Assembly: GCF_030149505.1 (NCBI RefSeq)
Contig: NZ_JASBRN010000077.1
Span: 1-64,000 of the forward strand
DNA: 64,000 bases
Direction: 5' to 3'
Source of the DNA: Nocardioides sp.
GTDB lineage: Bacteria > Actinomycetota > Actinomycetes > Propionibacteriales > Nocardioidaceae
The translations under genes were made by a program, and so were the position numbers. This document shows, one piece after another, positions 14,182-24,717 of this stretch. The first letter of the stretch is position 1, and every line of letters starts with the position of its first letter. The notes beneath the pieces were generated by a model. It had not been told where the DNA came from and ran no database searches. It saw only the letters and a list, made by a program, of their open reading frames with translations.

Positions 14182-16757
14182 CGACCCACCGCCGCCGCAG
14201 GAGCCGGCGCGCCGACGGGGATGGACGCACCCAGCGGCACCGGCCCGGCCGGACCAGGACGGGCCGGCACGACCTGCTCGCGCTCGACCTCGAAGCTGAT
14301 GGTCGGGTCCGGCAGGTCCGGGGCGTTGACGAAGGAGACGAAGCGAGCCAGCTTGTCGGGGTCCTCCAGCGTGGCGGCCCACTCGTCGACGTACGTCGCC
14401 ACGTGCCGCGCCATCGCCGCCTCGAGCTCCGAGCCGAGCCCGAGCACGTCGTCGACGACGACCGCGCGCAGCCGGTCCAGGCCGCCCTCGAGGGAGTCGA
14501 CCCAGGGCGCGGTGCGCTGGAGCCGGTCCGCGGTGCGGATGTAGTACATGAGGTAGCGGTCGAGGTAGCGCACCAGGGTCTCGTCGTCGAGGTCCCCGGC
14601 GAGCAGCCGCGCGTGGACCGGCGTCGCGCCGCCGTTGCCGCCGACGTAGAGGTTCCAGCCCTTCTCGGTGGCGATGATCCCGAAGTCCTTCGAGCGCGCC
14701 TCCGCGCACTCGCGGGCGCACCCGGAGACGCCGCCCTTGAGCTTGTGCGGCGACCGCAGCCCGCGGTAGCGCAGCTCCAGGGCGATCGCCATGCCGACCG
14801 AGTCCTGCACGCCGTACCGGCACCAGGTCGAGCCCACGCACGACTTCACCGTGCGCAGCGACTTGCCGTAGGCGTGGCCGGACTCGAAGCCGGCGTCGAC
14901 CAGCCGCTTCCAGATCACCGGGAGCTGCTCCATCCGGGCGCCGAAGAGGTCGATCCGCTGGCCGCCGGTGATCTTCGTGTAGAGCCCGAAGTCGCGCGCG
15001 ACCTCACCGATGACGATGAGCTTCTCCGGGGTGATCTCGCCGCCGGGGATGCGTGGGACGACGGAGTAGGTGCCGTTGCGCTGGATGTTGGCGAGGTAGG
15101 CGTCGTTGGTGTCCTGCAGGGTCGCGTTCTCGGGGGCGAGCACGTGCCCGTTGAGCTGGCTGGCCAGGATGCTCGCCACGGCCGGCTTGCAGACGTCGCA
15201 GCCGCGACCGGTGCCGTGGGCCTCGACGATCTCGTCGAAGGTGCGGTGCCCGTGGATAGCGACGACCTCGAAGAGCTCGCTGCGCGAGAGTCCGAAGTGC
15301 TCGCACAGGGCGCGGCTGACCTCCTTGCCGGCCTTGGCGAAGTGGTCCTCCACGATGGCCTTCACGGTGCCGACGCAGGAGCCGCACGTGGTGCCGGCCC
15401 CGGTGCACTTCTTGACCGCGGCGACGTCCTCGCAGTCGTGCTCGTCCAGCGCACCGGTGATCTCGCCCTTGCTGACGTTGTTGCACGAGCAGACCTGGGC
15501 GTCGTCGGGCAGCGCCTGCACCCCGGTGGCGCCGCCACCGCGGCCGGCCGGGAGGATCAGCTCCTCGGGGTTGTCGGGCAGCGCGATGCCGCTGCTGACC
15601 ATCGGCCGCAGGATGCCGTACGCCGACGCGTCGCCCACCAGGATCCCGCCGAGCAGCCGGGTGCCGTCGTCGCTGACGACGAGCTTCTTGTAGACGCCGG
15701 CGACGGCGTCGGAGTAGACGAGCTCGAGCGCCCCGTCGGTCGTGGCGAAGGCGTCGCCGAAGGAGGCGACGTCCACGCCGAGCAGCTTGAGCTTGGTCGA
15801 CATGTCCGCGCCGGTGAAACTGCCCGCGCCGTCGAGCAGCGCGTCGACGGCCACCTCGGCCATGTCGTAGCCGGGCGCCACCAGGCCGTACATCCGACCG
15901 CCCGGCGCCGCGCACTCCCCGATCGCGTGGATGCGCGGGTCGCTGGTGCGGCACTGCTCGTCCACGAGCACCCCGCCGCGCTCGGCCACCGCCAGGCCCG
16001 CCTCGCGGGCGAGGGCGTCACGGGGCCGGATGCCGGCGGAGAAGACCACCACCTGGGCGTCGATCCGCTCCCCGCCGGCGAGGGCGAGCCCGTCCACGGC
16101 GTCGGCGCCGGTGATCGCCTCGGTCGAGACGCCGGTGTGGACGGTGACGCCCAGCTTCTCGATGTGCCGCACCAGGGTCTGGCCCGCGGCGTCGTCGAGC
16201 TGCACCGGCATCAGCCGCGGCGCCATCTCGACGACGTGGGTCTCCAGGCCCAGCTGCACCAGGGCGTTGGCCGCCTCCAGCCCGAGCAACCCGCCGCCGA
16301 TGACGACCCCGGCACTCGCCGTGGCGGCCGCGTCGCGGATCGCCTCGAGGTCCTCGATCGTGCGGTAGGTGAAGCAGCCCGCCAGGTCGCGGCCGGGCAC
16401 CGGCGGTACGAACGGGGCGGCCCCCGTCGCGAGCACGAGCCGGTCGTAGGCCAGGGCCTCGCCCCCGGCGAGGGTGACCGTGCGCGCCTCCGGCCGGATC
16501 GCCGCGACGACGGTGCTGGTGCGCAGGGTGACCCGCGGGTCGTCGTACTTCCCCGACGAGAGGAGGGAGAGGGCGTCCGCGCCGGAGCCGAACCAGGAGG
16601 TGAGCGCGACCCGGTCGTACGCCGGCCGCGGCTCCTCCCCCAGCACGATCACGTCGTGGGTCTCGGTGAGGCCGCGCTCGATCGCGGCCTGGACGAACCG
16701 GTGGCCGACCATGCCGTGGCCGACCACGACGAGGCGCTGGCGGTGCGTGGGACTCAT
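14178..16757 (-). CDS. nirB: Nitrite reductase [NAD(P)H] large subunit
   Basis: Reduces nitrite to ammonium in the cytoplasm with NAD(P)H. 859 residues. FAD/NAD domains at 1-~330 ('VVGHGMVGHRF', 'GGGLLGLEAANAL'). BFD-like [2Fe-2S] domain with 'CSCNNVSKGEI' and 'CGSCVG' near 420-465. The C-terminal sulfite/nitrite reductase module carries the siroheme/[4Fe-4S] ligands C-x5-C ('CVGSTWC') and C-x3-C ('CARECAE') near 640-690. First gene of the nirB-nirD-nnaR-chelatase operon. The repeat motif at 16823-16837 is the probable regulator site. Confidence 0.96.
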   Translation of the reverse strand: MSPTHRQRLVVVGHGMVGHRFVQAAIERGLTETHDVIVLGEEPRPAYDRVALTSWFGSGADALSLLSSGKYDDPRVTLRTSTVVAAIRPEARTVTLAGGEALAYDRLVLATGAAPFVPPVPGRDLAGCFTYRTIEDLEAIRDAAATASAGVVIGGGLLGLEAANALVQLGLETHVVEMAPRLMPVQLDDAAGQTLVRHIEKLGVTVHTGVSTEAITGADAVDGLALAGGERIDAQVVVFSAGIRPRDALAREAGLAVAERGGVLVDEQCRTSDPRIHAIGECAAPGGRMYGLVAPGYDMAEVAVDALLDGAGSFTGADMSTKLKLLGVDVASFGDAFATTDGALELVYSDAVAGVYKKLVVSDDGTRLLGGILVGDASAYGILRPMVSSGIALPDNPEELILPAGRGGGATGVQALPDDAQVCSCNNVSKGEITGALDEHDCEDVAAVKKCTGAGTTCGSCVGTVKAIVEDHFAKAGKEVSRALCEHFGLSRSELFEVVAIHGHRTFDEIVEAHGTGRGCDVCKPAVASILASQLNGHVLAPENATLQDTNDAYLANIQRNGTYSVVPRIPGGEITPEKLIVIGEVARDFGLYTKITGGQRIDLFGARMEQLPVIWKRLVDAGFESGHAYGKSLRTVKSCVGSTWCRYGVQDSVGMAIALELRYRGLRSPHKLKGGVSGCARECAEARSKDFGIIATEKGWNLYVGGNGGATPVHARLLAGDLDDETLVRYLDRYLMYYIRTADRLQRTAPWVDSLEGGLDRLRAVVVDDVLGLGSELEAAMARHVATYVDEWAATLEDPDKLARFVSFVNAPDLPDPTISFEVEREQVVPARPGPAGPVPLGASIPVGAPAPAAAVGR

Positions 16758-16822
16758 GGCTCCACCCTCGGCGGCCCCGGTTGCCCGGTCGTCACGCCTC
16801 GTGACGATCTGTGTTGCAGCTG

Positions 16823-16837
16823 CCTCACGACCTCACG
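16823..16837 (-). promoter_or_regulatory. Candidate NnaR operator before nirB
   Basis: Read on the minus strand, CGTGAGGTCGTGAGG contains GTGAGG twice with a two-base gap, 66 bases before the nirB start. Exactly the same 15 bases stand before narK (22318-22332). Direct repeats suit the OmpR-type DNA-binding domain of the co-located regulator. Confidence 0.6.
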
Positions 16838-16858
16838 AGGCCGCGAGGCCGCGAGGCC

Positions 16859-17020
16859 ACCCGACGGAGGAGGGGCGGCGTCGCGGCCGAAGGTCGAGCG
16901 AGCGACAGGCGTGTCGAGACCGCAGCCGACCCGACGGAGGAGGGGCGGCGTCGCGGCCGAAGGTCGAGCGAGCCCGCGCCTGAGGGACGAAGGCGCGACA
17001 GGCGTGTCGAGACCCCGTGC
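16859..17020. repeat. Imperfect duplication of a 45-bp intergenic repeat
   Basis: A 45-base block beginning ACCCGACGGAGGAGGGGCGG occurs at 16859-16903 and 16929-16973 (identical by eye). Each copy is followed, directly or after 23 bases, by a shared block GCGACAGGCGTGTCGAGACC (16902-16921 and 16994-17013). Related GC-rich 'CTCGACGACGGCTCG..' elements continue to the end of the flavoprotein gene at 17096 and into its last codons. No gene lies in 16758-17095. Confidence 0.75.
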
Positions 17021-17095
17021 GCTGCCTGTGGTCGGCGACCACGGACAGCTCCCGGGGTCTCGACGACGGCTCGCTGACGCTCGCCTGCTCGACCA

Positions 17096-18522
17096 TCAGG
17101 GGACGACGGCTCGTCGGCGCTCGCCTGCTCGGCCGACGAGTGAGGCGCAGACCGACGCGCACCCGCCACAGCCGGTGGTGGCGCGTGTGGTCTCACGGAC
17201 CTCGGCGAGCGAGGCACAGGCGCGTACGGCGCCGGCGGTGACGCCCGCGCAGGCGCAGACCTCCGCGTCGTCGGGCAGCACGGGCGGGGCGGCGACCGGG
17301 TCCGGCAGCAGCAGGTCGCCGGGCTCGGTGGGGCCGAGGACGGTGCCGCGGTCGTAGTGCTGGGTGATGAGCCCGACCCGACCGAGGTCACCCACGAGCG
17401 CGGCCGCGACGACCACGCCGTCGCGGACGACCAGCCGTGCGTGGCGGCCGGCGAGCGGGTTGGCGACCTCGACGACCTCCCCGGGCTCGTGCACCGGGTC
17501 GCCCAGCACCGCCACGTCCAGGTCGGTCGCCCGCAGCCGCGCCACCGACCGCGAGCCCTCGTGGGCGACGTCGGACCCGCACAGCCGGGCCGCCAGCAGC
17601 TGCGCCTGCTCCCAGGCGGGCGGCACGAAGCCGGTCGTCACGCCGCGGTGCTCGGCGCAGTCGCCGATCGCGTGGACCCGCGGGTCGGTGGGCGAGGTGA
17701 GGTGGTCGTCGACGACCACCCCTCGGCGTACCTCCAGGCCCGCGGCGCGGGCCAGCGCGGTGCTCGGGCGCCCGCCGGCGGTGAGGACGACCAGGTCGGT
17801 GTCGAGGACCGGCCCGGTGTCGAGGCGTACGCCGACGGACCCGCCGTGGTCGTGCAGCCGAACCGCCCGGGCGCCGGTGTAGACCGTCGTGCCGAGCCGG
17901 GCCAGGCTGCGCCGCAGCACCGCACCCGCGGGCGGCGGCACCTGCCGGTGCAGCAGGTGCTCCCCGCCCTCGACGACCTCCACGTCGAGCCCGGCCCGCA
18001 CCGACAGGGCCCGGGCGACCTGCAGGCCGAGCAGCCCGCCACCGACCACCACCGCGCGACGCGCGCCGGGGACCGCCTCAAGCAGTCCCTCGCAGTCGGC
18101 CAGGCTGCGGAAGGCGTGCACCCGCGGGTGCAGCGAGCCGTCCGCGCGCACGAGCCCGCGGACCGGCGGCAGCGTGGGGATCGCCCCGGTGGCCAGGACG
18201 AGTCGGTCGAACGGCACCAGGGTCCCGTCGACGAGCATCACGTCGCCGTGGTCCCGGTCGACCGCGAGCACCCGCGAGCCGGTGCGCAGGGTGATCCCGT
18301 GCTCGGCGTACCACTGCGGCGAACGGAGGGTCAGCGCGTCGGCAGCGTGAGTGCCCTCGAGCACGGCCGAGAGCAGGATCCGGTTGTACGCCGGCACCGG
18401 CTCGTCCCCGAGCACGGTCACCTCACCGGCGTACCCGCCCGCCACCAGGCCCTCGACCAGCCGGGTCGCGGCCATCCCGTTCCCGACGACGACCAGCCGC
18501 TCGCGGGCACCGGCCGGCCCGC

Positions 18523-18526
<4 letters not shown>
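17096..18526 (-). CDS. nasB: NasB-like FAD-dependent electron-transfer subunit of nitrate reductase
   Basis: Flavoprotein that should pass electrons from NAD(P)H to the nitrate reductase. 476 residues: FAD site 'VVVGNGMAATRLVEGL' near 12, NAD site 'VVVGGGLLGLQVARAL' near 155, second FAD motif 'VHAIGDCAEH' near 292, and a C-terminal BFD-like [2Fe-2S] module with CxC ('VCACAGVT') and CxxC ('TGCGGC') near 420-460. GTG start overlaps the nitrate reductase stop by four bases. The last residues are encoded by a repeat-derived GC-rich sequence, so the C-terminus may be slightly extended. Confidence 0.85.
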
Positions 18527-20609
<2,083 letters not shown>

Positions 20610-20613
<4 letters not shown>

Positions 20614-22190
20614 GCGCCGGCCGCCGCCAGCCTGGACCCGCGCCGGAGGTAGACCGCCCAGGTCAGCGCGCCGCAGGCGACGTAGTAGCCGATGAAGAGG
20701 GCGAACGCCGTGCGCACCGAGGACAACGGCTCCTCCACCCACGGGGCGCCGAACATCATCGGGATGAGGAAGCCGCCCAGGGCACCCACGGCGCCGATGA
20801 TGCCGACGGCCGCTGAGGACTCCTTGGTCGCCCGCAGCACGGCCTCGCGCCACGCGGGGGCGGTCGGGTCGGGCGCCCCGCCGTCGGCGAGCCGCTCGGT
20901 GGCCTCGAATCGCCAGATCGTGGGGATCATCCGGTAGGTCGAGCCGTTGCCGATGCCGGTCGCGGCGAAGACGAGCAGGAAGCAGCCGAGGAACACCGGG
21001 AACCATGCGCGGTTGGCGGCCGCGGCAGCAGCCGGGTCGCTGGCGGCGGCGATCGGGGTCAGCTGGTTGAGCGTCCACAGCACGCCGGCCGTGGAGAGGA
21101 CCAGGCCGACGAAGGCGCCGACCGTGACCCGCGCACCTCCGAGGCGGTCCGAGAGCCACCCGCCGAAGGGCCGCGTGATGGAGCCGACCAGCGCGCCGAG
21201 GAAGGCGAAGAAGGCGAAGTTGATGCCGCCCACGACGGCGCCGCTGGCGGCGTCGACGAGGGAGAAGTGCATCTTGATCAGCAGCGGCATGGCCGCGGAG
21301 TAGCCGATGAAGGACCCGAAGGTGCCGATGTAGAGCAGGCTCATCACCCACGTCTGGCGGCGCCGCACGACGGCAGCCGTCTCGCGGGTGGAGCCCGAGG
21401 CCGTGCCGAGGTTGTCCATGAACAGGTAGGCGGCCGCGGCCGCCACGAGCGCGAGCCCGACGTAGACCCAGCCGGCGCGCTCGAGGTGGATGCCGCCCTC
21501 GGAGGCCTGCACCAGGCCGAAGATGCCGGCCGCGCCGACCATGACCGGCAGGAAGAGCTGGATCACCGCCACGCCGATGTTACCGCCGGCGGCGTTCAGC
21601 CCGAGCGCCGCGCCCTTCTTGTCCGCCGGGTAGAAGGCGTTGATGTTGGCCATCGAGGAGGCGAAGTTGCCGCCGCCCAGGCCGGCGGTCGCGGCGATGA
21701 CGACCATCACCCAGTACGGCGTGGAGGTGTCCTGCACCGCCACGACGAACAGCAGCGTCGGCACGAGGAGCAGCAGCGCGCTCACGACCGTCCAGTTGCG
21801 GCCGCCGAAGACCGGCACCGCGAAGGTGTAGGGCACCCGGATGAGCGCGCCGACCAGGTTGGGGGCCGCGACCAGGAAGAACAGCTGCTGCGGGCTGTAG
21901 CCGAACTGCGAGCCCAGCATCGCCGCCGAGACCGACCAGATCAGCCACACCGAGAAGCCCAGGTGCTCGGCGAAGACCGACCAGACGAGGTTGCGGCGGG
22001 CCACCCTCCGGCCGCCGCCCTCCCAGAACGCCGGGTCCTCGGGGGTCCACTCGTCGATCCACCGACCGGTACGCCGGCGCCGGGGCGTCCCGGCCGGCAC
22101 CGCGGTTCCGAGGGTGCCCGCGACGGGAGTGCCCGGGGCGGTGCCAGGAACGGTGCCCGGGGCCGTGCCCGTGCTCGTGGTCGGTGTCAT
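20610..22190 (-). CDS. narK: NarK-family nitrate/nitrite MFS transporter
   Basis: Imports nitrate for the downstream reductase. 526 residues, about 12 membrane helices after a 70-residue cytoplasmic lead. The first ~30 residues are low complexity, repeating GT-x-PGT. Conserved NarK markers are 'AAPNLVGALIRVPYTFAVPVFGGRNW' (read in two halves near 105-130) and 'GGGNFASSMANINAFYP' near 175, the nitrate signature. First gene of narK-nasA-nasB; the candidate operator is at 22318-22332. Confidence 0.92.
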
Positions 22191-22317
22191 GGTGCGGCTC
22201 CTGCGGGTGTCGGTGCGTCCGGGTGACCTCAGGGCGCCCGAGCGGCGCCGTGGTCACCACCCTGGGCCGCGGAGGTTCCGCCGCCGTGGCCCCTGCGCAA
22301 CGACGCCGTCAACTCCA

Positions 22318-22332
22318 CCTCACGACCTCACG
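22318..22332 (-). promoter_or_regulatory. Candidate NnaR operator before narK
   Basis: Minus-strand CGTGAGGTCGTGAGG, 128 bases before the narK start and identical to the motif before nirB. The rest of the 350-base divergent gap (22191-22540) holds no gene, only this motif and the acetate-operon promoter elements. Confidence 0.6.
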
Positions 22333-22489
22333 CCGGCCTCGGGCCACGCCCACGCCACCCTCGGGCCGCGCTGGTGCGGCCGCGCGCACCCGCCGCTCGT
22401 CGTACGAGCACGACCGTTCGGCGCGCGTGGGCGCCGCTGGGCGACGGGCGGGTCTGAGGGCATCCACAAGCGAACCGCCCGCTCCCTAG

Positions 22490-22505
22490 CGTGACCGCGG
22501 TCACA
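22490..22505 (+). promoter_or_regulatory. CRP/GlxR-like palindrome before the DUF485-actP operon
   Basis: CGTGACCGCGGTCACA matches the TGTGA-N6-TCACA consensus at all but the first base. It overlaps the 3' end of a possible -10 box TAGCGT (22487-22492). If that box is used, the site covers the transcription start and would repress; another promoter arrangement cannot be excluded. Confidence 0.55.
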
Positions 22506-22540
22506 CACCCGTGCGACCCGCGCGACACCAGGAGGTTGCA

Positions 22541-22915
22541 GTGCCCACCACCCACGAGCCGGCCGGGAGCCACGGCCACGACCAGGCCGCCCGTCACGAT
22601 CCGGTCTACGACCACCTGCACGCCAGCGACGAGTTCGCCGCCCTGCGCAAGGCCTACCGCGGCTTCGTGCTGCCGGCGACCGTGGCGTTCCTGAGCTGGT
22701 ACCTGCTCTACGTGCTCATGTCGAACTACGCCACCGACTTCATGGCGATCCAGGTCGTGGGCAACATCAACGTCGCGCTGGTCTTCGGCCTGCTGCAGTT
22801 CGCGACGACCTTCCTCATCGCGTGGCTCTACAGCCGCTACTCCAACAAGCACCTCGACCCGGGCGCCCGTGCCCTGGACCAGCGCTACCGCGCCGAGCGG
22901 GCGGAGGTGCGCTGA
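22541..22915 (+). CDS. DUF485 membrane protein, acetate symporter subunit
   Basis: 124-residue protein with two membrane helices (about 48-68 and 80-103), the standard DUF485 (YjcH-like) pattern 'LRKAYRGFVLPATVAFLSWY' ending 'YSRYSNKHLDP'. GTG start 22541 with AGGAGG six bases upstream; an in-frame ATG ten codons earlier precedes that site and is rejected. It ends two bases before the symporter ATG. DUF485 proteins are nearly always coupled to ActP. Confidence 0.93.
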   Translation: MPTTHEPAGSHGHDQAARHDPVYDHLHASDEFAALRKAYRGFVLPATVAFLSWYLLYVLMSNYATDFMAIQVVGNINVALVFGLLQFATTFLIAWLYSRYSNKHLDPGARALDQRYRAERAEVR

Positions 22916-22916
22916 G

Positions 22917-24509
22917 ATGAGCAGCCAGGTCCTCACCACGATCCTGTTCCTGACCGTCGTCGCCCTGACCGTCGGCATCACCTTCTGGGCCAGCCGCCAG
23001 TCCTCCGGCACCAACGACTTCTACGCCGGCGGCCGGTCCTTCTCCGGCTTCCAGAACGGCCTCGCGATCGGCGGCGACTACATGTCGGCCGCGTCCTTCC
23101 TCGGCATCTCCGGCGCCATCGCGCTCTACGGCTACGACGGCTTCCTCTACTCCATCGGCTTCCTGGTCGCCTGGCTGGTCGCCCTGCTCCTGGTCGCGGA
23201 GATGCTGCGCAACTCCGGGCGCTACACCATGGCCGACCAGCTGGCCTTCCGGATGCGCCAGCGCCCGGTCCGCACCGCGGCCGCCACCTCGACCGTCGTC
23301 GTGTCGATCTTCTACCTGCTCGCCCAGATGGTCGGCGCGGGTGCGCTCGTCGCGCTGCTGCTCGGCGTCGACAGCCAGACCACCAAGAACCTCACGATCT
23401 TCGCCGTCGGCGCGCTGATGATCTTCTACGTCACCGTCGGCGGCATGAAGGGCACCACCTGGGTCCAGATCGTCAAGGCGGTCCTGCTGATGACCGGCTC
23501 GGCGCTCATCGTCGTGCTGGTGCTGGCGAAGTTCGACTTCAACATCTCCGACATGCTCGGCGCCGCGGCCGCGAACTCCGGGTCCGGCCAGGCCTTCCTC
23601 GAGCCGGGGCTGCGGTACGGCGCCGACGCCACCTCGAAGATCGACTTCATCTCCCTGGGCCTGGCCCTGGTGCTCGGCACCGCCGGTCTGCCGCACATCC
23701 TGATCCGCTTCTACACCGTCCCGACCTCCCGTGACGCCCGGAAGTCGGTGCTGTGGGCGATCGGCCTGATCGGCGTGTTTTACCTGTTCACGCTGGTGCT
23801 CGGCTTCGGTGCCGCGGCCCTGCTGGACACCTCCACGCTCGACTCGGCCGGCAACCTGGCCTCGCCGAAGCTGGCCGAGGCCGTCGGCGGCGGTGCCGGC
23901 TCGACCGGCGGTGCGGTCCTGCTGGCCCTCATCGCGGCGGTCGCCTTCGCGACGATCCTCGCGGTGGTCGCAGGACTGGTGCTGACCTCGTCCGCCTCGG
24001 TGGCGCACGACATCTACAACAGCGTGCTCAAGAAGGGCACCGCGAGCGAGCAGGACGAGATCCGCGTGACCCGGTACGCCGCCGCCGGCATCGGCCTGGT
24101 CGCGATCGTCCTGGCCATCCCGGCCCAGAACCTCAACATCGCCTTCCTGGTGGCACTGGCCTTCGCCGTCGCGGCCTCCGCCAACCTGCCGGCGATCGTC
24201 TACAACATGTTCTGGCGCGGCTTCAACACCCGCGGTGCCGTGTGGAGCATCTACGGCGGCCTCATCAGCGCCGTCGGCCTGGTGTTCTTCTCCCCGGTGG
24301 TCTCCGGCTCCGAGACCGCGCTGTTCACCAGCGGCGACTGGTCCTGGTTCCCGCTCAGCAACCCCGGCATCGTCTCGATCCCGATGGGCTTCTTCCTGGG
24401 CTGGCTCGGCAGCGTCACCAGCAAGGAGCCGGCCGCCGCCGACCGCTACACCGAGCTCGAGGTCCGCGCGCTCACCGGCGCCGGGGCCGAGGAGGCGGTC
24501 AGCCACTGA
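22917..24509 (+). CDS. actP: Cation/acetate symporter
   Basis: 530-residue SSS-family acetate permease. 'ASRQSSGTNDFYAGGRSFSG' near 25-44, 'NGLAIGGDYMSAASFLGISG' near 46-65 and 'TAGLPHILIRFYTVPTSRDAR' near 255 are strong ActP signatures; about 13 membrane helices. The ATG at 22917 follows the DUF485 stop by one base. It is in the same direction as acs, 208 bases downstream, so uptake and activation of acetate form one functional unit. Confidence 0.95.
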   Translation: MSSQVLTTILFLTVVALTVGITFWASRQSSGTNDFYAGGRSFSGFQNGLAIGGDYMSAASFLGISGAIALYGYDGFLYSIGFLVAWLVALLLVAEMLRNSGRYTMADQLAFRMRQRPVRTAAATSTVVVSIFYLLAQMVGAGALVALLLGVDSQTTKNLTIFAVGALMIFYVTVGGMKGTTWVQIVKAVLLMTGSALIVVLVLAKFDFNISDMLGAAAANSGSGQAFLEPGLRYGADATSKIDFISLGLALVLGTAGLPHILIRFYTVPTSRDARKSVLWAIGLIGVFYLFTLVLGFGAAALLDTSTLDSAGNLASPKLAEAVGGGAGSTGGAVLLALIAAVAFATILAVVAGLVLTSSASVAHDIYNSVLKKGTASEQDEIRVTRYAAAGIGLVAIVLAIPAQNLNIAFLVALAFAVAASANLPAIVYNMFWRGFNTRGAVWSIYGGLISAVGLVFFSPVVSGSETALFTSGDWSWFPLSNPGIVSIPMGFFLGWLGSVTSKEPAAADRYTELEVRALTGAGAEEAVSH

Positions 24510-24563
24510 CGCCACCGTGGCGACCGGGGTCGTCGGGGTGCTCCCCGGCGGCCCCGGTGCTGC

Positions 24564-24622
24564 GATACCCGCCTCCCCCGGGTACCGCTGCACATCCGGT
24601 CCGCTACCCGCGCACGGATGTG
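24564..24622 (+). promoter_or_regulatory. Additional inverted repeats upstream of acs
   Basis: GATACCCG (24564-24571) and CGGGTACC (24579-24586) form an imperfect copy of the downstream operator. CACATCCG (24591-24598) and CGGATGTG (24615-24622) are a perfect 8-base inverted repeat with a 16-base loop. They may be regulator half-sites or a terminator for actP. Confidence 0.45.
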
Positions 24623-24626
24623 CGCC

Positions 24627-24648
24627 GATACCCGGGTAACCGGGTATC
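24627..24648 (+). promoter_or_regulatory. 22-bp perfect palindromic operator before acs
   Basis: Arms GATACCCGG (24627-24635) and CCGGGTATC (24640-24648) are perfect inverted repeats around GTAA. The site ends 22 bases before the likely -10 box, so it covers or abuts the -35 region of acs. It does not match the CRP consensus. Confidence 0.65.
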
Positions 24649-24670
24649 CCCCCCGCCTCCCCCGGCCGCC

Positions 24671-24689
24671 TAGTGTGAGCCGGGCCACC
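24671..24689 (+). promoter_or_regulatory. acs -10 box and overlapping CRP-like half-site
   Basis: TAGTGT (24671-24676) is a good -10 box 42 bases before the acs GTG. TGTGAGCCGGGCCACC (24674-24689) overlaps it and resembles TGTGA-N6-TCACA with two mismatches in the second half. The layout parallels the actP promoter (CCTAG-x-GTGA). Confidence 0.45.
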
Positions 24690-24717
24690 CCTTCGATCCC
24701 GCGCAGGAGATGACGAC

